A DNA stretch of 64,000 nucleotides. It comes from Centipeda artemidis DSM 19719 (GTDB taxonomy: Bacteria; Bacillota; Negativicutes; Selenomonadales; Selenomonadaceae). A program made the translations under genes and the position numbers. Within the stretch, counting starts at the first letter, position 1; each line of letters opens with the position of its first letter. The notes below the pieces were generated by a model. The model was given only the letters and a program-made list of their open reading frames with translations, did no database searches and was not told where the DNA came from. This document shows positions 8,739 through 16,138 of this stretch, in pieces. Location: positions 1 through 64,000 of the forward strand of contig NZ_AUFU01000006.1 of NCBI RefSeq assembly GCF_000426665.1, given 5' to 3'.

Positions 8739-9131
8739 ATGCCGCAGCGTACCAGACTTTATGAAGTACTCCGCTTCGTCCTCGTCGGCGGTGCGTGTTT
8801 TCTCCTCGACTACGGACTCCTCTACGTTCTCACGGCGCATCTGGGTGTCTACTACCTCGTCTCCGCCGGGATCTCCTTCACCGTCTCCGTCTTTCTCAAC
8901 TATTGGCTGTGCCTCGTCTGCGTCTTTCGCGGCGCAGCTGCGCAGACACACCGCGCAAAGATGCTCTTTTTCGGCTCGAGTATCGCGGGGCTCGGACTGA
9001 ATCAGCTGCTCATGTGGTCTCTTGTCGATCTCCTGCACATCCATTATATGATTGCAAAACTCATAGCGGCGGGTATTGTCATGCTGTGGAATTACGTCCT
9101 CAAACGCCGCGCCGTCCTCGGTAAAACCTAA
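8739..9131 (+). CDS. GtrA-like family membrane protein
   Basis: A 130-residue protein with four hydrophobic segments and the GtrA-family opening FVLVGGACFLLDYGLLYVL. GtrA-like proteins are thought to flip lipid-linked sugars or assist cell-surface glycan synthesis. Strong ribosome site aaaaggaggaggcg. It stands alone between apbE and a long AT-rich gap, so its pathway is not shown by context. Confidence 0.85.
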   Translation: MPQRTRLYEVLRFVLVGGACFLLDYGLLYVLTAHLGVYYLVSAGISFTVSVFLNYWLCLVCVFRGAAAQTHRAKMLFFGSSIAGLGLNQLLMWSLVDLLHIHYMIAKLIAAGIVMLWNYVLKRRAVLGKT

Positions 9132-9513
9132 AATACCCATGCAGTCGTTCCGGCAATACGGGAACCCGCATATCGGAATACATTTTTTTCAGAGCGTTTT
9201 CCCTTACCGCATTGTAACAGTTCCCCCGACCTCTATGCAAGTTTTTCACGAAATACGACTATTCCCGCTCTAAATACGCGTAATTTCTCATGTTTTCAAT
9301 AGATTTTTTCATGTATATAAAAGTTTTTTTCAAATATTTAAGCGTCTCTGCAATAACGAATATCTTTATTACTGCGTATTTTACACACAAAAGTATCGCA
9401 TCCACCTACACGTTGTCACTCACCTTTCCTCTAAATAGGCGGTATTATCTATCATAACAGAATATATCAATAAAACGACATAAACGGAATATTGTATAAT
9501 AGATAAAATTGTC
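9132..9513. other. AT-rich non-coding region
   Basis: About 380 nt with no credible reading frame; AT content is far above that of the neighbouring genes. A TATAAT-like hexamer is at 9504-9509 with no good -35. No clear hairpin terminator or repeat was seen. It probably holds the upstream control region of the DeoR-family gene. Confidence 0.5.
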
Positions 9514-9542
9514 TTGCTATTTCTCATGATTTGCGTTACACT
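9514..9542 (+). promoter_or_regulatory. Sigma70-like promoter for the DeoR-family gene
   Basis: TTGCTA (9514-9519), a 17-nt spacer and TACACT (9537-9542), about 80 nt before the start codon. Confidence 0.6.
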
Positions 9543-9620
9543 AATGGCAAAGAAAGGGACGTCTCATTGATGCAGGTGCGTGAGCGTTTTAACGTATACC
9601 TGCTAAAGGAAGTGAATATC

Positions 9621-10388
9621 ATGTTTTTAGAGGAACGCCAAGAGCTCATCGTCCGTATGGTGGAACGTGACGGAAAGGTCAAGGTCAAAGAGCTCAGTGC
9701 AAAGTTTAAAGTCACCGAGGACTGTATCCGCAAAGATCTGGGTTCGCTGGAGCGGCAAGGGCGTCTGAAACGTACATACGGCGGCGCCGTTAAGCTGACG
9801 CAGAGCGTCCACATGATCGAAGTGAGCCGTCACCGCCACATGGATGTGGACGCAAAACGCCGCATCGCACAGGCGGCAGTCTCACTCATCCAGGACAAGG
9901 ACATGGTCTTCCTCGACATATCGACGAGTAACCTCGCGCTTGCAGAACTTCTTATGAAGAGCGACCGCGATCTCACCGTCGTGACGAATATGGTCGACGT
10001 GCTCGGCGTGCTCGCACGCAACCCGCGCATCGATCTCATCTTCGCCGGAGGACAGATCAACCGCGGACGTGACGGATTCTGGGGCGGTATGACCCAGGAG
10101 TTCATCAAGCGTCTGAAACCCGACATCGCCTTTGTCGGCGCCGTCGGCGTCGATGTCAAGGCCAACAGCGTCTCCACCTACGACATTGACGACGGACTGA
10201 ACAAGGCCGCGATTATCGCGCACAGCAAACGTGCCTATGTCGTCGCCGAGGCGCGCAAGCTTTCGACGGACGGCAACTACGACTTCACAAGCCTCGACGC
10301 GCTCGCCGGTCTCATCACCGATACCGAGCCGTCGCCCGATATTCGCGCTGCCGCCGCTGAGCTCGGCGTGGACATCGTTCTTCCCTAG
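9621..10388 (+). CDS. DeoR/GlpR-family transcriptional regulator
   Basis: A 255-residue regulator: an N-terminal winged helix-turn-helix (EERQELIVRMVERDGKVKVKELS, residues 3-55, with the LKRTYGGA wing) followed by a DeoR C-terminal sugar-phosphate sensor domain (from about 75, including DIAFVGAVGVD). Such proteins usually repress sugar catabolic genes and respond to a phosphorylated sugar. No sugar operon is adjacent, so the target is unknown. The start at 9621 follows AAAGGAAGTGAATATC; an in-frame extension upstream to 9531 overlaps the promoter. Confidence 0.85.
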   Translation: MFLEERQELIVRMVERDGKVKVKELSAKFKVTEDCIRKDLGSLERQGRLKRTYGGAVKLTQSVHMIEVSRHRHMDVDAKRRIAQAAVSLIQDKDMVFLDISTSNLALAELLMKSDRDLTVVTNMVDVLGVLARNPRIDLIFAGGQINRGRDGFWGGMTQEFIKRLKPDIAFVGAVGVDVKANSVSTYDIDDGLNKAAIIAHSKRAYVVAEARKLSTDGNYDFTSLDALAGLITDTEPSPDIRAAAAELGVDIVLP

Positions 10389-10407
10389 ATTTTCCTTTGC
10401 TCTATAA

Positions 10408-10442
10408 ACAAAGCCGCTTCCCGGTCGGGAGGCGGCTTTGTT
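10408..10442 (+). terminator. Intrinsic terminator after the DeoR-family gene
   Basis: Long perfect stem (acaaagccgcttcccg with cgggaggcggctttgt, minimal loop) followed by T-rich sequence. Confidence 0.85.
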
Positions 10443-10503
10443 GTGTGTTATTCATAAAATATCCCGGTTGGGGTGGGATAATAACGCAAAAGGAGGAACA
10501 GGG

Positions 10504-11397
10504 ATGATCGATTGGAAAGCGCCGCTCAGGGAATGCCGCATCTGCCCGCGCGCCTGCGGCATCGACCGCACGGCGGGAAAGCGCGGGTTCTGCGGGGCGG
10601 GCGCCCTCGTACGCGTTGCCCGTACGATGCTCCACCGCTGGGAGGAGCCGTGTCTTATCGGCGCGCACGGTGCAGGCGCCGTATTCTTCTCCCACTGCAC
10701 ACTGCGCTGTGTATACTGTCAAAATCACGAAATCAGCCGCGGTGAGCGCGGCGACCTCCTCAGTGTGGAGGAACTTGCCGCACGTTTCCTCACACTTGAA
10801 TCGCAGGGTGCGGCGACGCTCGATCTCGTTACCCCGACCCACTACACGCCGCAGATCCTCGCGGCGCTTGAACTCGCCCGTACCGCAGGATTCTCCCGTC
10901 CGGTGGTCTGGAATACGAGCGGCTATGAGACTGTAGAGACGATTTCACTCCTCAAGGGGCATGTCGACATTTACCTCCCCGATCTCAAATACGATACCGA
11001 GGAGAGCGCCCGCCGCTTCTCCACCGCACCGGGCTATGCCGCCGCCGCATACGCCGCCCTCTCTGCCATGGTCGCCCAGGTCGGTGCCGTTCGATTTGCG
11101 CCAGACGGGCGTCTGCTCTCCGGCGTGCTCGTCCGCCATCTCGTTCTCCCGGGACACCGCCGTGAGAGCATCGCCATCGTGTGCCGCCTATGGGAGACTT
11201 TCGGCGACACGATCCAGCTCAGCCTCATGCGTCAGTATACGCCGACCTACCGAGCCACAGAGTTCCCGCCGCTTCACCGAAAACTCACGACATTCGAATA
11301 CGAGTCCGTCGTCGACGCGGCGCGCGATCTCGGCATGACGCGCGTCTATGTGCAGGATGCCGCCGCCTCCTCTGCGCATTATATACCGGACTTCTAA
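10504..11397 (+). CDS. PflX-like radical SAM protein
   Basis: A 297-residue radical SAM enzyme of the PflX/COG1313 type, related to pyruvate formate-lyase activating enzymes. The radical SAM cluster motif CxxxCxxC is CTLRCVYC (Cys65, 69, 72), followed by QNHEIS. An N-terminal cysteine set (CRICPRACG and CGAG, residues 11-31) could bind another metal. The start at 10504 follows aaaaggaggaacaggg. No glycyl radical enzyme is nearby, so the substrate is unknown. Confidence 0.8.
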   Translation: MIDWKAPLRECRICPRACGIDRTAGKRGFCGAGALVRVARTMLHRWEEPCLIGAHGAGAVFFSHCTLRCVYCQNHEISRGERGDLLSVEELAARFLTLESQGAATLDLVTPTHYTPQILAALELARTAGFSRPVVWNTSGYETVETISLLKGHVDIYLPDLKYDTEESARRFSTAPGYAAAAYAALSAMVAQVGAVRFAPDGRLLSGVLVRHLVLPGHRRESIAIVCRLWETFGDTIQLSLMRQYTPTYRATEFPPLHRKLTTFEYESVVDAARDLGMTRVYVQDAAASSAHYIPDF

Positions 11398-11428
11398 CGA
11401 ACATTCGCTCATAAACCTGCCCAACGGA

Positions 11429-11480
11429 AAAGCCGCCCGCCGGTGTTTGATATATCAGCGCACGGCAAGCGGCTCTTTTG
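11429..11480. terminator. Possible shared terminator between convergent genes
   Basis: agccgc (11431-11436) can pair with gcggct (11469-11474), flanked by an A run and a T run. The loop is long and the core stem short. Confidence 0.4.
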
Positions 11481-11502
11481 ATGCAGTTTTACGGTCTCGT
11501 TA

Positions 11503-12048
11503 TCAGCCCTCTTCAACCTCGATCAGGGCGTATTTCCCATCGTTGCGGCTGTAGACCACGTTAACCTCGTTCGTCTCCGCATTGCGGAATACAAAGAAAT
11601 GATGATTGAGCAGATTCATCTGCATGATGGCTTCCTGCACGTCCATCGGCTGGAGTGCAAAGCTCTTGCGCTTGACGACCGGATAGATGTCGTCCTCCTC
11701 GGGGACGGGTGCCGCAAACGTCTCCACCGCCTCCGCCTTGAACCCGCCGTGACGGAACCTGCGCTCGAGCTTCGTCTTTTGCTTTCGAATCTGGCGCTCG
11801 AGCTTCTCAATGACAAGATCGATCGAGCTGTACATATCCTCCGAATGCTCCTCACCGCGCAGCAGGACGCCGCGGACGATGGGAGCAGTCACTTCTACCT
11901 TGTGATGTTTCCCCTCAACGGAGAGCAGGACCGAAATCTCGCCCACGTTTTCGAAATACTTCGTGATCTTGCCGACGCGCTTTTCCACATAGTCGCGCAG
12001 TGCGGGCGTAACCTCGACATTTTTTCCCCGAATCGTGAATGCAGCCAT
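11503..12048 (-). CDS. hpf: Ribosome hibernation promoting factor, long form
   Basis: A 181-residue protein with an S30AE/HPF domain (residues 1-95: FTIRGKNVEVTPALRDYVEKRVGKI) and a C-terminal dimerisation domain (about 122-181: VVKRKSFALQPMDVQEAIMQM). Long-form HPF joins two 70S ribosomes into inactive 100S dimers in stationary phase or stress. The ATG at 12048 follows AAAGGGGCTGTG; an in-frame start at 12072 has no ribosome site. Single gene convergent with the radical SAM gene. Confidence 0.92.
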   Translation of the reverse strand: MAAFTIRGKNVEVTPALRDYVEKRVGKITKYFENVGEISVLLSVEGKHHKVEVTAPIVRGVLLRGEEHSEDMYSSIDLVIEKLERQIRKQKTKLERRFRHGGFKAEAVETFAAPVPEEDDIYPVVKRKSFALQPMDVQEAIMQMNLLNHHFFVFRNAETNEVNVVYSRNDGKYALIEVEEG

Positions 12049-12200
12049 GAAACACAGCCCCTTTCTATCCACAGGGAGCGTTCTTCTTTACACCGCCCCC
12101 CTTATACTTTATTAGTTCGACACGGATGCGAAATCCCCTGCCAAGTTCTCTAAATTCTGATTGTTTCGTAATTCATTGAGATGCTATATTTATGCAAATG

Positions 12201-12230
12201 AAAAAGCCCGCTGTGTAAGCCGGGCTTTTC
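12201..12230. terminator. Intrinsic terminator downstream of the cold-shock gene
   Basis: AAAAAGCCCG and CGGGCTTTT form a stem around a 9-nt loop, with T runs on both strands; on the minus strand it follows the csp stop by 13 nt. Confidence 0.85.
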
Positions 12231-12242
12231 GAAAAGATGCTG

Positions 12243-12443
12243 TTATTCTTTTTTGACGACGTTGTCCGCCTGCGGACCGCGCGCCCCCTCGACGATGTCG
12301 AACTCAACTTCCTGTCCCTCGCTGAGTGTTTTGTACCCTTCTCCTTGAATGGAGGAAAAATGGACAAATACATCGTCGCCGTCATCGCGAGAGATGAATC
12401 CATACCCTTTGTCCGCGCTGAACCATTTCACTTTTCCTGTCAT
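12243..12443 (-). CDS. csp: Cold-shock protein, CspA family
   Basis: A 66-residue single OB-fold nucleic-acid chaperone. It has [17 protein letters not shown] (RNP1) and [10 protein letters not shown] (RNP2), the two RNA-binding motifs, and the usual length. The ATG at 12443 follows GGAAAGGAGC; an upstream in-frame start at 12470 would add nine residues not found in the family. The 5' UTR from the promoter is about 70 nt, as often seen for csp genes that are controlled by mRNA structure. Confidence 0.95.
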   Translation of the reverse strand: MTGKVKWFSADKGYGFISRDDGDDVFVHFSSIQGEGYKTLSEGQEVEFDIVEGARGPQADNVVKKE

Positions 12444-12520
12444 AGCATCGGCGCTCCTTTCCTTGATCAAACTTGCCTATGCGATAGGTTTACCCTGATG
12501 CGGCACATAAGCTAACCTTT

Positions 12521-12549
12521 ATTATAAGATTCACTTAAGCCGCTGTCAA
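12521..12549 (-). promoter_or_regulatory. Sigma70 promoter for the cold-shock gene
   Basis: Minus-strand TTGACA (12549-12544), 17-nt spacer and TATAAT (12526-12521), a full consensus. Confidence 0.85.
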
Positions 12550-12569
12550 TGGCATATCTGAAAGGAAAA

Positions 12570-12602
12570 GAAAAACGATTATTCGTACAGTTTAAGTACG
12601 GT
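12570..12602 (-). terminator. Weak terminator candidate after the glycosyltransferase operon
   Basis: Five-bp stem cgtac/gtacg (12584-12588, 12596-12600), followed on the minus strand after about eight bases by TTTTTC. Stem is short. Confidence 0.35.
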
Positions 12603-12616
12603 CAAAGTAGCCGAAA

Positions 12617-13708
12617 TCATGGCAAAAGATCAGTGAAATATCGTTCCATGCGCGCCCACCGGTCACGCTCGAGTTCTTCGCGTCGTGCAAAGAGGTCACG
12701 GTATGCAGCGATATAAGACTCCACATGTTGTGTGATGAGACGATGCGCCGCAACATAGCGATATGCATTCTCCGCCAAGCGGATGCGTAGGTCATCGTTC
12801 GTGACGAGCAGAGTCAGCTTCTCCACGAAGTCCCGCACATCCCCATAGATCAGCCCCGTCTCTCCGTCACACAGTGTCCGCGCGTACACCGTGGGCGAGG
12901 CGAGCGCCGCTGCACCGTGTCCCGCAGCCTCAATGAACTTCAAATCCGATTTTGTACGATTGAACGCCGTATCGCCGAGCGGGAGGAGGGCGATGTCGGC
13001 GCGATGCAGTGCCGCCGTATAGTCCGCGTAAGAGGCAACGGGGTCGCCGTCTTTTTCTCCCCATATGAACTCTTTCCGTGGTGTTCGCAGTTCATCATAG
13101 AAGGCTCGATCCCCCGTCACAAGGAAGGAAAGTCGTTCCCCATGGGCGCGAATCACCTCATTCAGCGCACCCATGAGCAGCGCCCAATCCGCCCCGCGGT
13201 TTAGTGCACCAAAGAATACCGTCACATGATCAGCAGCGCGCACATAGCTCCGCTGCGCCGGCAGCGCCGCAAGCTGATTCTCCAGTAAGAGGACATGTGG
13301 ATTAAACTCACGCAGGATGTCTGCAAGCGGCGGCGTCGACGTCTGTATGGCGGAGACGGCGCGGAACGAAAAATAATTCGTCTCCTCGAGTTCCCGCACC
13401 ACCGACGGATGATCGTCCATCTCATGCAGGAGGACATTCCCGCGTGCCGTCGACAGCGCGAAGAGTTCCGCCTGCCCCGACGTATTGAGATACACCTGCC
13501 GCTGAATTAGGATGAGGCTGTTTTCTTCCTTCCCCAGCGTGATAATGGGCAGGCGGTCACCGGTCCCCCCGGTACAGCCATGCAGAGTGACCGCCCCTAC
13601 GGCCTGCATTGCCTGAAGCGGTGTATCGAGGCGCACATGTGCACAGACATCAATCCGATTGAGCAGGACAACGGGAATGGGAGGATCGCATAGATTATCC
13701 CGTCCCAC
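12617..13708 (-). CDS. GT4-like glycosyltransferase, last gene of the glycosylation operon
   Basis: A 363-residue protein. The second half resembles the C-terminal GT-B domain of group 1 glycosyltransferases: HVTVFFGALNRGADW, HRADIALLPLGDTAFNRTKSDLKFIEAAGHG and TGLIYGDVRDFVEKL. The first half, without a clear donor motif, is probably the acceptor-side domain. The likely start is GTG at 13708, with a weak GGCGGAGC upstream, 29 nt after the TPR gene. Context suggests a role in flagellin or surface glycosylation. Confidence 0.65.
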   Translation of the reverse strand: MGRDNLCDPPIPVVLLNRIDVCAHVRLDTPLQAMQAVGAVTLHGCTGGTGDRLPIITLGKEENSLILIQRQVYLNTSGQAELFALSTARGNVLLHEMDDHPSVVRELEETNYFSFRAVSAIQTSTPPLADILREFNPHVLLLENQLAALPAQRSYVRAADHVTVFFGALNRGADWALLMGALNEVIRAHGERLSFLVTGDRAFYDELRTPRKEFIWGEKDGDPVASYADYTAALHRADIALLPLGDTAFNRTKSDLKFIEAAGHGAAALASPTVYARTLCDGETGLIYGDVRDFVEKLTLLVTNDDLRIRLAENAYRYVAAHRLITQHVESYIAAYRDLFARREELERDRWARMERYFTDLLP

Positions 13709-13737
13709 AGTGCCGGAATGTGCTCCGCCGCCGGGGG

Positions 13738-14688
13738 TTATGCTTTGAGCAGGCGGAGTAATAAAAAATCCGTGTGCTTCATCTCCGACGCCATGCGAAT
13801 CGCTCGGTCGTTATCCCCCATATCGTGCAGGAGCACCGCCATGTTCTTAATGGTCTCGTCACAGCCGGGATCCAGACGCAGCGATTCCGTCAATAAAATC
13901 CGTGCGCTCTCATAGTCGCCCTCAACATATGCGGCGCCCGCGAACGCATTCAGCGTGCATACCTTGTCCCGCGGGCGGATGTTCTCGCCGAGGATTTTGG
14001 CGGCTGTCTGTGCGGCGCTCCCTGCAAGAGCTTTCTCGGACGGCACGGCGACTGATTTCGATGCGGGAACGGCGACGTCCTTTGTGGGCGGTACGGCTAC
14101 GCCCTTCGGCGCGGGAACTGCCGGTTTCTTGACCGCCGACGGGGCGGGGACGCCGACGGGAGCGGACACGAGTCCAAAGAATGCGGCGAGGTGGGGATAA
14201 TTCTCTCGCACCTCGGCGGGGCTCAGCCGCGCCTCGAGTCCCGCATAACGGTCGATCTCCGCGCGCTGCGCGTCGCTCAGTGCGTTCCCATGGGACGCGA
14301 GCAGATTTTCATAGATTTTGAAAGCGTCCTGCGTACGCTTTTCCTTGAGACAAATGCGTCCAAGGAGAATGCGGACGTCCATGTTCGCGGGATCGCGTGT
14401 CAGCGTCGTCGTCACCCAGTCCGCCGCGCGCGCCGTATCGCCCGTCTCAAAATAGGCGCGTGCAATATCGCCGAAGCATTCCTCGGGCGCCGTCCCCGCC
14501 CCCGCCATATCCGCGAATGCATTGACCGCGTCGGCATACGCCTTCTTCTCCATATAGCCGCGGATGCGTGCCGCATTGCTGTCCTGTGTCATAGTCGTTG
14601 TTCCTTTCCCTTTCCGCTTTCTCGCTTCTTTGTGGCGCTGCTGTTTTTGCCGCGCTCGCTCGGCATGATTTTTCTTACGCTTCTTCAT
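13738..14688 (-). CDS. TPR-repeat protein with basic leader and Ala/Pro/Val linker
   Basis: A 316-residue protein: an Arg/Lys-rich leader (MKKRKKNHAERARQKQQ), TPR-type helices (about 40-150 and 235-316), and a low-complexity linker near 175-225 built from repeated K-x-VAVP-type units. No catalytic domain is visible; it may be a scaffold for the neighbouring GT41 enzymes. The ATG at 14688 overlaps the upstream gene by 14 nt. A second possible start (14592) has the better ribosome site (GGGAAAGGAA) and would remove the basic leader. Confidence 0.6.
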   Translation of the reverse strand: MKKRKKNHAERARQKQQRHKEARKRKGKGTTTMTQDSNAARIRGYMEKKAYADAVNAFADMAGAGTAPEECFGDIARAYFETGDTARAADWVTTTLTRDPANMDVRILLGRICLKEKRTQDAFKIYENLLASHGNALSDAQRAEIDRYAGLEARLSPAEVRENYPHLAAFFGLVSAPVGVPAPSAVKKPAVPAPKGVAVPPTKDVAVPASKSVAVPSEKALAGSAAQTAAKILGENIRPRDKVCTLNAFAGAAYVEGDYESARILLTESLRLDPGCDETIKNMAVLLHDMGDNDRAIRMASEMKHTDFLLLRLLKA

Positions 14689-16138
14689 TGAGATACCGCT
14701 CCCATATCATCCTGTATGCCTCCTCCATATCCCGTACATACTGTGCGCCGTCCATCAGGGGAGAGGCGCGCATCATCCGCCGCACCGCACCGTGGAGTGC
14801 CGCGAGGAGTTCGCCGTCCCGCGCGAGCAGCGCCGCCCGTTCGACATAGGCGTCCGCCGTATCCGCAACGAGTTCACCGAGTCCCGCATTGTACAGGATG
14901 CTCGTGCCGAACCGCGCACCGTGGCGCGTCCCTGCGCGCGTAACAACGGGCAGTCCCATCAGGAGGGCTTCGCATGTCGTTCCGCCGCCCTGATAGGGAT
15001 ATGTGTCGAGAATGATGTCGACATCGAGATAGTCCCTCAAATAATCACGCGTGCCGGAGCGCACGTCGATCCGCCGTAGGTCGATGTCGGCACGTGCAGC
15101 GCGAGCACGCATCAGCTCCGGCGCCGCCGCGTCGGCATTCACATTCTTGAGCACGAGCCGCGCCTCCGGCACCGCGTGCAGAATCTCCGCCCACAGGCGG
15201 AGCGTGTCGTCCGTAATTTTGGAGAAATTGTTAAAACTCCCAAAGACGACGGGCATATGCGGTCTGCGCACGATATTTTCGTACGGGGCAAACCGCTCCG
15301 GCGGCGTGAAGCAGAGGTGCGTATGCGGCAGCCGAAGGATCTTTTCGAAAAAAAGTTCCTCCATCCCCGGCGGGTCGCAGACGGGATCGCCGAGCACATA
15401 GTCGATCGCGGGCACGCCCGTCGTATCGAAATAGCCGATGCCCGTGATCTGCACGGGCGCGGGCTTATACGCCGCGATGCGCAGGGTTCGCCCGCCCGCC
15501 GTATGACCCGCGAGGTCAAAGAGGATGTCGATCTCATCCGCATGAATCGCCGCCGCAGCCGCAGTCTCCGGCATCCCCGCAAGATTGCGGTATCCGTCCA
15601 CCATGCCCGCAATCCAGTCCGTCACATCGTCGTCCGCACCTCCGGCGCTGTAGATGCGTACGTCAAAGCCCGTCCGGTCATATCCCGAAAAGAGCGGGAC
15701 GGCGAAGTTCAGCACCACATGCTCGGAAAGCGAGGGCGAGAGATAGCCGATGCGGATTTTCGCCCGCCGCCGCTTTTCATGAGAGAACTGCGGCACATCA
15801 CCAAAGATGCGTCCCCACGCGCCGTGTTCCTCCCGCAGGAATGCATCGGAGACATCCGCCGCATAGTGGAGTGTCATCAGATAATTGCTGAGGAGCTCGA
15901 CGCGCACAGCGTGCGGCGCGCCCTCAATGTTCCAAGAGGCGCGCAGATGCGGCAGCGCAGCATCGAGTTCCCCCAGCATATGAAGCAAATGCCCTTCCAT
16001 CGCATGATACTGCCACCGACGCGATTCCGGGAACAGATGCGCCTCGTTCATCCGCCGTAGGCGCGCGTGCGCCGCCGCAAAACGCTGCGCCGCGAGATCT
16101 TTTTGCACGCGGGAAAAAGCGGCGTCAAACTTCTCCAT
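14675..16138 (-). CDS. GT41 O-GlcNAc transferase-like protein (SPINDLY family)
   Basis: A 487-residue protein with a short TPR-like helical N-terminus (1-110) and a complete GT41 catalytic region: KIRIGYLSPSLSEHV, DILFDLAGHTAGG (conserved His), PAPVQITGIGYFDTTG, YVLGDPVCDPP, FGSFNNFSKI and LDTYPYQGGGTTCEAL (nucleotide-sugar site). GT41 enzymes transfer a sugar from UDP- or GDP-sugars to Ser/Thr of proteins. The ATG at 16138 overlaps the upstream stop by 14 nt, the same arrangement as at its own 3' end. Likely a flagellin glycosyltransferase by context. Confidence 0.82.
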   Translation of the reverse strand: MEKFDAAFSRVQKDLAAQRFAAAHARLRRMNEAHLFPESRRWQYHAMEGHLLHMLGELDAALPHLRASWNIEGAPHAVRVELLSNYLMTLHYAADVSDAFLREEHGAWGRIFGDVPQFSHEKRRRAKIRIGYLSPSLSEHVVLNFAVPLFSGYDRTGFDVRIYSAGGADDDVTDWIAGMVDGYRNLAGMPETAAAAAIHADEIDILFDLAGHTAGGRTLRIAAYKPAPVQITGIGYFDTTGVPAIDYVLGDPVCDPPGMEELFFEKILRLPHTHLCFTPPERFAPYENIVRRPHMPVVFGSFNNFSKITDDTLRLWAEILHAVPEARLVLKNVNADAAAPELMRARAARADIDLRRIDVRSGTRDYLRDYLDVDIILDTYPYQGGGTTCEALLMGLPVVTRAGTRHGARFGTSILYNAGLGELVADTADAYVERAALLARDGELLAALHGAVRRMMRASPLMDGAQYVRDMEEAYRMIWERYLNEEA

